A stretch of DNA of 64,000 nt from contig OX336340.1 in NCBI GenBank assembly GCA_946902875.1, forward strand, positions 15,391,566 through 15,455,565. Direction: 5' to 3'. Source of the DNA: Nematopogon swammerdamellus (lineage: Eukaryota; Arthropoda; Insecta; Lepidoptera; Adelidae). The notes under the pieces are model-generated. The model was not told the origin of the DNA. It saw only the letters and a program-made list of their open reading frames with translations, and made no database searches. The translations under genes were made by a program, and so were the position numbers. This document shows positions 1 through 9,656 of the stretch, one piece after another (positions within the stretch are counted from its first letter, which is position 1; every line of letters begins with the position of its first letter).

Positions 1-1084
1 ATCATCAGACCCTTGTCACCAAGTGTACTGGTAGAAGTATGAGACACTCGTCCAAACCGTGTGGGGCCGGTACTTTAAAAGAATAGCCCCACTGCATCTC
101 TCCCCGTGTATGTCGTAAAAGGCGACTAAGGGATATCATTCCTTTCTTATATTACTAGGTGGTAGGGTTTAACCCGCCCGGGTTGGTACCACCGCACTGA
201 ATGAGTTCAGTGTAGCCGGCACGACCGAAGGGAAGCACTGACGTGGCACCAATTTCACCCGGTGTTATGGGCTGACATCACGGATGTTGTAGGTGATGTA
301 GCCAACCGTGTCAGTTTCCATAAAAAAAAAAAAAAACCAACCAAATGAGCCCAAACTGGAGGGGATTACAAGTAACGGTTGAAGAGTTCCACTGTACACC
401 TCCTGACTCCATCATCAGACCCTCGTCACCAAGTGTATTGGGAGAAGTATGGGACACTCGTCCAAACCAACCAAATGAGCCCAAACTCGAGGGGGTTACT
501 AGTAACGGTTGAAGAGTTCCACTGTCCACCTCCTGACTCCATCATGAGACCCTCGCCACCAAGTGTATTGGGAGAAGTATGGGACACTCGTCCAAACCAA
601 CCAAATGAGCACAAACTCGAGGGGGTTACTAGTAACGGTTGAAGAGTTCCACTGTCCACCTCCTGACTCCATCATCAGACCCTCGTCACCAAGTGTACTG
701 GTAGAAGTATGGGACACTCGTCCAAACCAACCAAATGAGCCCAAACTGGAGGGGGTTACTAGTAACAGTTGAAGAGTTCCACTGTACACCTCCTGACTCC
801 ATCATCAGACCCTCGTCACCAAGTGTACTGGTGGAAGTATGGGACACTCGTCCAAACCAACCATATGAGCCCAAACTCGAGGAGGTTACTAGTAACGGTT
901 GAAGAGTTCCACTGTACACCTCCTGACTCCATCATCAGACCCTCGTCACCAAGTGTATTGGTAGAAGTATGGGACACTCGTCCAAACCAACCAAATGAGC
1001 CCAAACTCGAGGGGGTTACTAGTAATGGTTGAAGAGTTCCACTGTACACCTCCTGACTCCATCATCAGACCCTCGTTACCAAGT
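1..1084. repeat. 130-bp tandem repeat array, interrupted by a SINE
   Basis: The word GAAGAGTTCCACTGT recurs at 381, 511, 641, 771, 901 and 1031, exactly 130 bp apart. Each unit also has a TCGTCACCAAGTGTA(T/C)TGG block and a GTCCAAACCAACCAAATGAG block. Positions 1-58 are the end of another unit, whose continuation resumes at about 334 after the SINE at 59-333. Homology stops near 1084. The left edge lies outside the window. Open frames of 70-96 codons on both strands come from the unit composition and are not genes. Confidence 0.95.
59..333 (+). mobile_element. SINE, family A (GTCGTAAAAGGCGACTAAGG head, A-tail)
   Basis: The copy begins GTGTGGGGCCGGTAC and carries the GTCGTAAAAGGCGACTAAGG word. 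It continues with a TAACCCGCCCGGGTTGGTACC block and a GGCTGACATCACGGATGTTG block, and ends in CAGTTTCCAT plus about 15 A. The satellite sequence AAACC lies on both sides (54-58 and 334-338), consistent with a short target-site duplication. There is no open reading frame. At least six full or partial copies of the same body and tail occur in the window. Confidence 0.85.
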
Positions 1085-1219
1085 TGAAATTATCATAATA
1101 TTGTATTGTCACGAGAACTCAATGTGTGTGCAAAGTTTCATAAAAATCGGTTCAGTAGAAGTAATGTAAAAAGTTGTCGCAAGATTTCAAACAAAGATAG
1201 AAACAAAGCCACAAATATA

Positions 1220-1611
1220 AGGTGTTTCGCTGACCATGTCATTAACTTCGGGAGGGTTACATACACACTGAAATAAACACTTTACGTAAGAAAAAAACAT
1301 ATGTTTATAGGAGCATTTTTTCTCCTAACAAAAAAATTTAATCAAATAAGTAGCTGTAAAAACCAATCATAGTGACCTTGTGACTTACTTACAACAAACA
1401 GCTGTTCTGCGTTTGAACATAGTACGGTCATTGACCCCGTACAATGCAAGTTACCTACTGTTACACACAGGTTAATGTTTAGGTAGCTAACATGTTTTGT
1501 TAAATTTCTCGAAAAGTAATACTATAAACATATATTTTTTTTTGCGTAACGTGTTTATTTGAGTGTCTATGTAACCCTCCCGAAGTTAATGACATGGTCA
1601 GCGTAACACCC
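1220..1611. mobile_element. MITE, about 392 bp, TA-flanked (Tc1/mariner-like ends)
   Basis: The two ends are inverted copies of each other for roughly 85 bp. They share CGCTGACCATGTCATTAAC, CTTCGGGAGGGTTACAT and AACATATGTTTA-like segments. The element is flanked by TATA on both sides (1216-1219 and 1612-1615), consistent with a TA target. The centre is AT-rich and non-coding. A non-autonomous Tc1/mariner-type element is the simplest reading; no transposase is present to name the family. Confidence 0.85.
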
Positions 1612-2672
1612 TATATACGGAGTCAAGCTAAATAAAACCGTTTAATAAAAAGATCTTAACCAAATTATTTAAACTGTATTTTGTGAAATGTATGTGTATA
1701 AGCAATGTATTATCATCATATGTTTGTGTGTAACGTGAGTATTTATAGTGTATTTATGCAAACTATGTAAAGGAAGGTATGTATATTTTGCGAGAGTGCA
1801 ACTTGTGTTTGATTGATCGCATACATAATTACGTACTATGCCGTAGTTTTTTGGACAATTAATAAGTAATTCTTAAGCCTATTTTTGAAGGTCACTAGTT
1901 TATTTAAATCCCGAATAAATAATCCAATTATATTTCTAGATAATCCTAACACTTATGCCACTGCGGCGGGGGCGGCGTAAATTTTAAATACTAATTTCGC
2001 ATAGGTAAAATTATTGGGCAAATTGCTATATTGTTTGTAATATATTATCTTGTTCGTGTTGTTCGATCATTAGATCTGCGACGTCGTCGGTGTTAACACG
2101 AACAACAATGACGAGAAGAGCACAGTTCGCACGCCCAGATAGACAGAAGCAATAATTAAATACTATGGCCAAGGAGAATACCCTACGGGAGACGCAACGC
2201 TACTGCGTTTGTATCGGAGCACGGCTAGCCAAAAATCCCTACTACTACGAAAATCGAAATCGCAATTTAATCTTTTATGACGTGACTTGTCTATCTCCGT
2301 TACCCATATCGCGCCCCGCGATATGGAGAGAGACAGAGTGAGCAAGGCGAGCGACAGGTTTGTTATCGCTGGCTTGGCTCGGGTATCTGGTAGTAAGAGC
2401 CGACCGTCCGACCAATCGGAAGCCTTGCTTGACGGCAACTTGACGGGATCACTACGAATGCCAGTCTGACGGACAATGATGGTGCGGTATATTTGTGAAT
2501 TTTGAAATTGTTATTTGTAATAATTTTTAAAAAGTTGTACTAATAATCAGTGATAGGAATAAGTAGGGCTTATTTACCTAAATTTCGAGGAACAGAGTAA
2601 AAGATTGGAGACTTCCTTAAGACAATATTTTTTTCCGGTTTAATAATATTCATGGTGTTTTAATTTCGCGAT
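1612..2672. other. Intergenic; one GC-richer block at 2160-2480
   Basis: 1620-2160 is AT-rich with no recognisable feature. The block at 2160-2480 is GC-richer. It has a short perfect hairpin, CCATATCGCG and its inverted copy, around 2314-2336, and a GAGAATACCCTACGGGAG word at about 2175. That word recurs inverted near 7920, beyond the satellite. A 91-codon reverse frame here has no recognisable similarity, and I do not call it a gene. Confidence 0.5.
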
Positions 2673-4744
2673 TTGAAAAAAGTGGCCATCATTTTGTACT
2701 TTTTAGTTACTGGACCGATTGCTTTCAAAATCGATATCTGGGTGTCAGTGGGGGCTCTGAATACGAATCCGTTGTCAAAATGTAAAAAAAGTGGCCGCCA
2801 TTTTGAAATTTTTAGTTACTGTACCGATTGCTTTCAAAATCGATATCTGGGTGTATGTGTGGGCTCTGAATACGAATCTGTAGTAAAAATTAAAAAAAAG
2901 TGGCCGCCATTTTGAACTTTTTAGTTACTGGACCGATTGCTTTCAAAATCGATATCTGGGTGTATGTGTGGGCTCTGAATACGAATCCGTTGTCAAAATG
3001 TAAAAAAAGTGGCCGCCATTTTGAAATTTTTAGTTACTGTACCGATTGCTTTCAAAATCGATATCTGGGTGTATGTGTGGGCTCTGAATACGAATCTGTA
3101 GTAAAAATTTTAAAAAGTGGCCGCCATTTTGAACTTTTTAGTTAGTGGACCGATTTCTTTCAAATCGATATATGGGCGTCTGTGTGGACTCTGGATACGA
3201 ATCTATAGTCAAAATTAAAAAAAAGTGGCCGCCATTTTGAACTTTTTAGATAGTGGACCGATTGCTTTCAAAATCGATATCTGGGTTTATGTGTGGGCTC
3301 TGAATACGAATCTGTAGTCAAAATTTAAAAAAAGTGGCCGCCATTTTGAACTTTTTCGTTACTGGACCGATTGCTTTCAAAATCGATATCTGGGTGTCTG
3401 TGTGGGCTCTGAATACGAATCCGTTGTCAAAATGTAAAAAAAGTGGCCGCCATTTTGAAATTTTTAGTTACTGTACCGATTGCTTTCAAAATCGATATCT
3501 GGGTGTATGTGTGGGCTCTGAATACGAATCTGTAGTAAAAATAAAAAAAAGTGGCCGCCATTTTGAACTTTTTAGTTACTGGACCGATTGCTTTCAAAAT
3601 CGATATCTGGGTGTATGTGTGGGCTCTGAATACGAATCTGTAGTCAAAATTTAAAAAAAGTGGCCGCCATTTCGAACTTTTTAGTTACTGGACCGATTGC
3701 TTTCAAAATCGATATCTGGGTGTCTGTGTGGGCTCTGAATACGAATCCGTTGTCAAAATGTAAAAAAAGTGGCCGCCATTTTGAACTTTTTAGTTACTGG
3801 ACCGATTGCTTTCAAAATCGATATCTGGGTGTCTGTGTGGGCTCTGAATACGAATCCGTTGTCAAAATGTAAAAAAAGTGGCCGCCATTTTGAACTTTTT
3901 AGTTACTGGACCAATTGCTTTCAAAATCGATATCTGGGTGTATGTGTGGGCTCTGAATACGAATCTGTAGTAAAAATTTAAAAAAAGTGGCCGCCATTTT
4001 GAACTTTTTAGTTACTGGACCGATTGCTTTCAAAATCGCTATCTGGGTGTATGTGTGGGCTCTGAATACGAATCTGTAGTCAAAATTTAAAAAAAGTGGC
4101 CGCCATTTTGAACTTTTTAGTTACTGGACCGATTGCTTTCAAAATCGATATCTGGGTGTCTGTGTGGGCTCTGAATACGAATCCGTTGTCAAAATGTAAA
4201 AAAGTGGCCGCCATTTTGAACTTTTTAGTTACTGGACCGATTTCTTTCAAAATCGATATCTGGGTGTCTGTGTGGGCTCTGAATACGAATCCGTTGTCAA
4301 AATGTAAAAAAAGTGGCCGCCATTTTGAACTTTTTAGTTACTGGACCGATTGCTTTCAAAATCGATATCTGGGTGTATGTGTGGGCTCTGAATACGAATC
4401 TGTAGCAAAAATTTAAAAAAAGTGGCCGCCATTTTGAACTTTTTAGTTACTGGACCGATTGCTTTCAAAATCGATATCTGGGTGTCTGTGTGGGCTCTGA
4501 ATACGAATCCGTTGTCAAAATGTAAAAAAAGTGCCGCCATTTTGAACTTTTTAGTTACTGGACCGATTGCTTTCAAAATCGATATCTGGGTGTATGTGTG
4601 GGCTCTGAATACGAATCTGTAGTAAAAATTTAAAAAAAGTGGCCGCCATTTTGAACTTTTTAGTTACTGGACCGATTGCTTTCAAAATCGATATCTGGGT
4701 GTCTGTGTGGGCTCTGAATAAGAATCTGTAGTGAACATTTAAAA
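2673..4744 (+). repeat. 109-bp satellite, forward arm (about 19 units)
   Basis: GTGGCCGCCATTTTGAACTT recurs about every 109 bp (for example near 3110, 3220, 3330, 4422 and 4530). Units carry ACCGATTGCTTTCAAAATCG, then ATCTGGGTGT, then GGGCTCTGAATACGAATC. There are two subtypes. Type A ends TCCGTTGTCAAAATG and type B ends TCTGTAGTAAAAATT. They alternate irregularly in this arm. Because 109 is not a multiple of 3, reading frames rotate between units, which explains the many short open frames. None is a gene. Confidence 0.97.
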
Positions 4745-6789
4745 AATCGGCCCCGTAACTAAAAAGTTCAAAATGGCGGTCACTTTTTTAAATTTTGACA
4801 ACGGGTTCGTATTCAGAGCCCACACGGACACCCAGATATCGATTTTGAAAGCAATCGGTCCAGTAACTAAAAAGTTCAAAATGGCGGCCACTTTTTTAAA
4901 TTTTGACAACGGATTCGTATTCAGAGCCCACACGGACACTCAGATATCGATTTTGAAAGCAATCGGTCCAGTAACTAAAAAGTTCAAAATGGCGGCCACT
5001 TTTTTAAAATTTTGACAACGGATTCGTATTCAGAGCCCACACGGACACCCAGATATCGATTTTGAAAGCAATCGGTCCAGTAACTAAAAAGTTCAAAATG
5101 GCGGCCACTTTTATAAAATTTTGACAACGGATTCGTATTCAGAGCCCACACAGACACCCAGATATCGATTTTGAAAGCAATCGGTTTAGGGACTAAAAAG
5201 TTTAAAATGGTGGAAAGGTTTTAAATTTTGACAACGGATTCGTATTCAGAACCTACACAGACACCCAGATATCGATTTTGAAAGCAATCGGTTCAGTAAC
5301 TAAAAAGTTCAAAATGGCGGTCACTTTTTTTTAATTTTGACAACGGATTCGTATTCAGAGCCCACACGGACACCCAGATATCGATTTTGAAAGCAATCGG
5401 TCCAGTAACTAAAAAGTTAAAAATGGCGGCCACTTTTATAAAATTTTGACAACGGATTCGTATTCAGAGCCCACACAGACACCCAGATATTGATTTTGAA
5501 AGCAATCGGTCCAGTAACTAAAAAGTTCAAAATGGCGGCCACTTTTATAAAATTTTGACAACGGATTCGTATTCAGAGCCCACACAGACACCCAGATATC
5601 GATTTTGAAAGCAATCGGCCCAGTAACTAAAAAGTTCAAAATGGCGGCCACTTTTTTTACATTTTGACAACGGATTCGTATTCAGAGCCCACACATACAC
5701 CCAGATATCGATTTTGAAAGCAATCGGTCCAGTAACTAAAAAGTTCAAAATGGCGGCCACTTTTTTAAAATTTTGACAACGGATTCGTATTCAGAGCCCA
5801 CACGGACACCCAGATAACGATTTTGAAAGCAATCGGTCCAGTAACTAAAAAGTTCAAAATGGCGGCCACTTTTATAAAATTTTGACAACGGATTCGTATT
5901 CAGAGCCCACACAGACACCCAGATATCGATTTTGAAAGCAATCTGTTTAGGGACTAAAAAGTTTAAAATGGTGGAAACGTTTTTAAATTTTGACAACGGA
6001 TTCGTATTCAGAACCTACACAGACACCCAGATATCGATTTTGAAAGCAATCGGTTCAGTAACTAAAAAGTTCAAAATGGCGGTCACTTTTTTTTTAATTT
6101 TGACAACGGATTCGTATTCAGAGCCCACACGGACACCCAGATATCGATTTTGAAAGCAATCGGTCCAGTAACTAAAAAGTTAAAAATGGCGGCCACTTTT
6201 ATAAAATTTTGACAACGGATTCGTATTCAGAGCCCACACAGACACCCAGATATTGATTTTGAAAGCAATCGGTCCAGTAACTAAAAAGTTCAAAATGGCG
6301 GCCACTTTTATAAAATTTTGACAACGGATTCGTATTCAGAGCCCACACAGACACCCAGATATCGATTTTGAAAGCAATCGGCCCAGTAACTAAAAAGTTC
6401 AAAATGGCGGCCACTTTTATAAAATTTTGACAACGGATTCGTATTCAGAGCCCACACGGACACCCAGATATCGATTTTGAAAGCAATCGGTCCAGTAACT
6501 AAAAAGATCAAAATGGCGGCCACGTTTTTAAATTTTGACAACGGATTCGTATTCAGAGCCCACACGGACACCCAGATATCGATTTTGAAAGCAATCGGTC
6601 CAGTAACTAAAAAGTTCAAAATGGCGACCACTTTTATAAAATTTTGACAACGGATTCGTATTCAGAGCCCACACAGACACCCAGATATCGATTTTGAAAG
6701 CAATCGGTCCAGTAACTAAAAAGTTCAAAATGGCGGCCACTTTTTTTTAATTTTGACAACGGATTCGTATTCAGGGCCCACACAGACAC
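4745..6789 (-). repeat. 109-bp satellite, inverted arm (about 19 units)
   Basis: From about 4745 the same monomer appears as its reverse complement, with words such as AAGTTCAAAATGGCGGCCAC and GACAACGGATTCGTATTCAG. Almost every unit is of subtype A, unlike the mixed forward arm. Within this arm a block of seven units is duplicated with an offset of about 760 bp. The rare variant GGTTTAGGGACTAAAAAGTT appears at about 5183 and again at about 5944. The arm ends where GGGCCCACACAGACACT meets the 216-bp repeat. Confidence 0.97.
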
Positions 6790-6790
6790 T

Positions 6791-7222
6791 TTTATTATAA
6801 AATAACCGTCGGAGGACCTTGGTTGAAAATTGTAAAATTTAGTAGAACGGACAGACATGCATTTGTTACGAAACCCTACATTCATTTTGAAATAAATGTT
6901 AAATTTTGTAGAACGGACAGACATGCATTTGTTACGGAACCCTACATTCATTTTGCAGAACTTATTAGTAGAATGGACAGACATAAACGTGTTACGGAAC
7001 CCTACTTTTATTATAAAATAACCGTCGGAGGACCTTGGTTGAAAATTGTAAAATTTAGTAGAACGGACAGACATGCATTTGTTACGGAACCCTACATTCA
7101 TTTTGAAATAAATGTTAAATTTTGTAGAACGGACAGACATGCATTTGTTACGTAACCCTACATTCATTTTGCAGAACTTAGTAGAATGGACAGACATAAA
7201 CCTGTTACCGAACCCTACTTAA
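6791..7222. repeat. 216-bp tandem duplication (two copies)
   Basis: TTTATTATAAAATAACCGTC starts at 6791 and again at 7007, so the period is 216 bp. Each copy contains three subrepeats built on AGAACGGACAGACATGCATT followed by GTTACGGAACCCTAC. The second copy decays after about 7210. The words resemble the GGTTCCGTA and GACAGACAG parts of the dispersed lepidopteran repeat seen elsewhere in the window, so this may be an amplified fragment of it. Confidence 0.9.
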
Positions 7223-7412
7223 CAGTTGCACTCCGGGTGTGCCGGCAGATCCCGTGCCACTCTAACTTAACCCTTAATGCAATGACTTAAGGTTTCGTTT
7301 TATAAATGACGCTGACGCGATGTCGCGATGTCGCAATTTCGAGTTATAAATTTTATACCCACCTAAAAAAGTGCCAAGCACCGCTAAAGAAATTTTCACT
7401 TAAAAAAAAACA

Positions 7413-7535
7413 AGCAAACAAATAAACAAACAAATATACTTTCGCATTTATGATAAACAACATGATAGCAAACAAATAAACAAACAAATATACTTTCGCA
7501 TTTATGATAAACAACATCGCATTTATTATAAACAA
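7413..7535. repeat. 55-bp direct repeat, AT-rich
   Basis: AGCAAACAAATAAACAAACA plus the following 30 bases occur at 7413 and again at 7468. A third partial copy of TCGCATTTATNATAAACAAC occurs near 7517. It is a short tandem duplication with no coding signal. The neighbouring intervals 7222-7412 and 7536-8037 hold no gene that I can recognise. Confidence 0.8.
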
Positions 7536-8037
7536 CATCCCCGTATACAATAATTGATTTCAAATTTCTTTTCAGTCTGTCAAATTTGCCTATCATGTGT
7601 ACGCGCCCGGTATGGCGCGCAGTCGTGCTCCTAACTCGCGGAATTATTGTATTTTTCACGTTTTAAGCGTTGTATTATCATTAAAATGACTTACCTATGA
7701 AAGGTTACGCCATCTTTTGTTATTCCTGATGATCTGGAGCTCTTTCGACACGTACGAACTGCACAACTCGCCATTTTGTGTAGTGCACATATACGTGTTC
7801 TTTGTCCCCAAGTCACATGTGCACTGACGTTCGATCCCGCAGACTATTATATTGTAAGAGCATAAGCACTAAGACGCGGCTAATTTTCCCATATAATAGC
7901 GCTCGACGGTTGCGACTCCCGTAGGGTATTCTCGGTGACTATGGCACAGTAAGCATGTGTGATATATTGAATGTAAAGTCGGCAAAAAGTGGAGATGCAC
8001 CTGTGGAACCTTGTCACAGGCGCGCCCACTCGCAGAC

Positions 8038-8358
8038 TTTTTTTTTTATGGAAACTGACACGATTGGCTACATCACCTACAACATCCGTAATGTCAGCCC
8101 ATAACACCGGGTGAAGTTGGTACCACGTCAGTGTTTCCCTTCGGTCGTGCCGGCTACACTGAACTGGACGGAAAACACAACCTATTTACCTAGCCGTTTC
8201 GAACGACCTTTCATGTGCGGTGGTACCATCCCGGGCGGGTTTAACCCTACCACCTAGTAATATAAGAAGGGAGTCATATCCCTTAGTCGCCTTTTACGAC
8301 ATACACGAGGAGAGATGCAGTGGGGCTTTTCTTTTAAAATACCGGCCCCACGCGGTAC
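8038..8358 (-). mobile_element. SINE, family A, reverse orientation, near full length
   Basis: Read on the minus strand, it runs from a GTACCGCGTGGGGCCGG start (8358) through the GGCGACTAAGGGATATGACT and GGTTAAACCCGCCCGGGATG-like body to GTGTCAGTTTCCAT plus a run of A (T-run at 8038-8047). It matches the copies at 59-333 and 59275-59600 over nearly the whole length. There is no coding potential. Confidence 0.85.
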
Positions 8359-9568
8359 AAATAACTTGAATATTCATTGCGTGCAGCAAAAAAGTTCTAC
8401 TCGTTTTTAGAACCCACCGTAAGTCAATACAATAGATCTAATACAATATAGATACATACAATATAGATAGATACAATAGTACTAATGCAATGGATCTGAA
8501 AGTCACGTGGAAGAAAAATTCACGGAATCCGCAGTTTTTCGGCAGTTTTTGAATTTATTGTACTATAAGTGAGAGTAGTCGTTGTAAAAAGCGTCTTAAC
8601 TTCGTTTTTATGGACGATATTGTAAAATTTTGTAATATTTTTTTTAGTGAGTAAGTACAATACTTAAATTGATGGTACCCATTGAAAGCCATTGAGTAAC
8701 GCCGCGCGGTATTCGTATCAAGGGAACAATGGAAATATGATGAAATTTATTATTACATATTTATTTTTATTTGTATTACTAACGCATTTTACAACACATA
8801 ATTGCATTTTCAACACCTTCCATATTAGTCTTTTCTTTGGGGTCACGGTGAAAAATGACGCAAGTTTTAGCCGCATAAAGCTTAATCGGTTTGTAATTGA
8901 TTGTTAGTATAACGATTAATTGAAGAGCCGTGTCTCATAACTTTAAACATAAATTAGTTCTACAATCCTCTTTTGCTGGTCACACGTCTGACGAGGCGGC
9001 TAGGAGGTGTGTTTTTAGAATATTAATATTTAAATATTTAGTAAAAAATATGAGGTCTATCGCATTTCGTATATTTAACATTTCGAAATATTTTCAAAAT
9101 AAATAATTTGATAAAATATTGCTAAAGCATTTTTTACATTATAGAATATTGCAATTCACACATTTGATCAATTTTTTTTGATCAAATGTGTGAATTTTTC
9201 AAAAGAACAAAATTACCAATGGCGAATTGCAAGTTTTGTGATGTCGTGAAATTATTTCAAATTCAATCATGTTCGTGTGTTCGTGCAACATAACGTGCTG
9301 TATTATTATGGGCTGTTTCTCTAGTGCGAGGATAATATTTTTTTTTTGGTCCAAAGTTACACGAACATTGTATTAAGAGTACATTCTACCATCTACCAAT
9401 TATATACCTAAAAGCCTAATCGGTATTGTATTATACCTATATATAATTGATATAAACCTCTTCTTTTCGAAGTCGGTTAAACGTTATAACTTTTGCCTCT
9501 TTACTACATTAGAAATCCAAAAATTGGATGGAAATCAAATTGTAAACGTATTGTTTTTTTTCTTTCAG
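8359..9568. other. AT-rich sequence upstream of the first ELOVL-A coding exon
   Basis: 8428-8480 is a short array of ACAATATAGATA-type words. A perfect 18-bp hairpin lies at 9154-9195. No exon was recognised. The exon carrying the ELOVL-A start codon begins at 9569 after a TTTTTTTTCTTTCAG acceptor, so at least one non-coding 5' exon and the promoter must lie further upstream. I could not locate them, and they may be outside the window. Confidence 0.5.
9154..9195. repeat. Perfect 18-bp inverted repeat with T6 loop
   Basis: ATTCACACATTTGATCAA, then six T, then the exact reverse complement. It could form a stable cruciform or RNA hairpin. No function can be assigned. Confidence 0.85.
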
Positions 9569-9656
9569 TGTTAGTGACAGCGAGCCGCAGTCACGCTCAC
9601 GATGTCCCTCATTCCGTTCGTCGACTCCTACAGGAGGTTCATGGAGGCCAACAGCG
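9569..9656 (+). CDS. ELOVL-A exon with start codon (coding 9602-9656)
   Basis: The exon follows a polypyrimidine-AG acceptor at 9551-9568, carries 33 nt of 5' UTR and starts translation at 9602 (ACG before ATG, with A at -3). It encodes [18 protein letters not shown] plus the first base of the next codon, and ends at the donor GGTAATTTT (GT at 9657). The acceptor shows that a 5' non-coding exon exists upstream. Only this ATG is in frame with the downstream exons and preceded by a plausible UTR. Confidence 0.88.

Noticed and set aside
2673..6789. Open frames of 70-107 codons with recurring peptides through the 109-bp satellite
   Set aside because: They follow the DNA period exactly, rotate frame between units and occur on both strands. 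There is no start context or splice structure, so they are a by-product of a stop-poor satellite unit.
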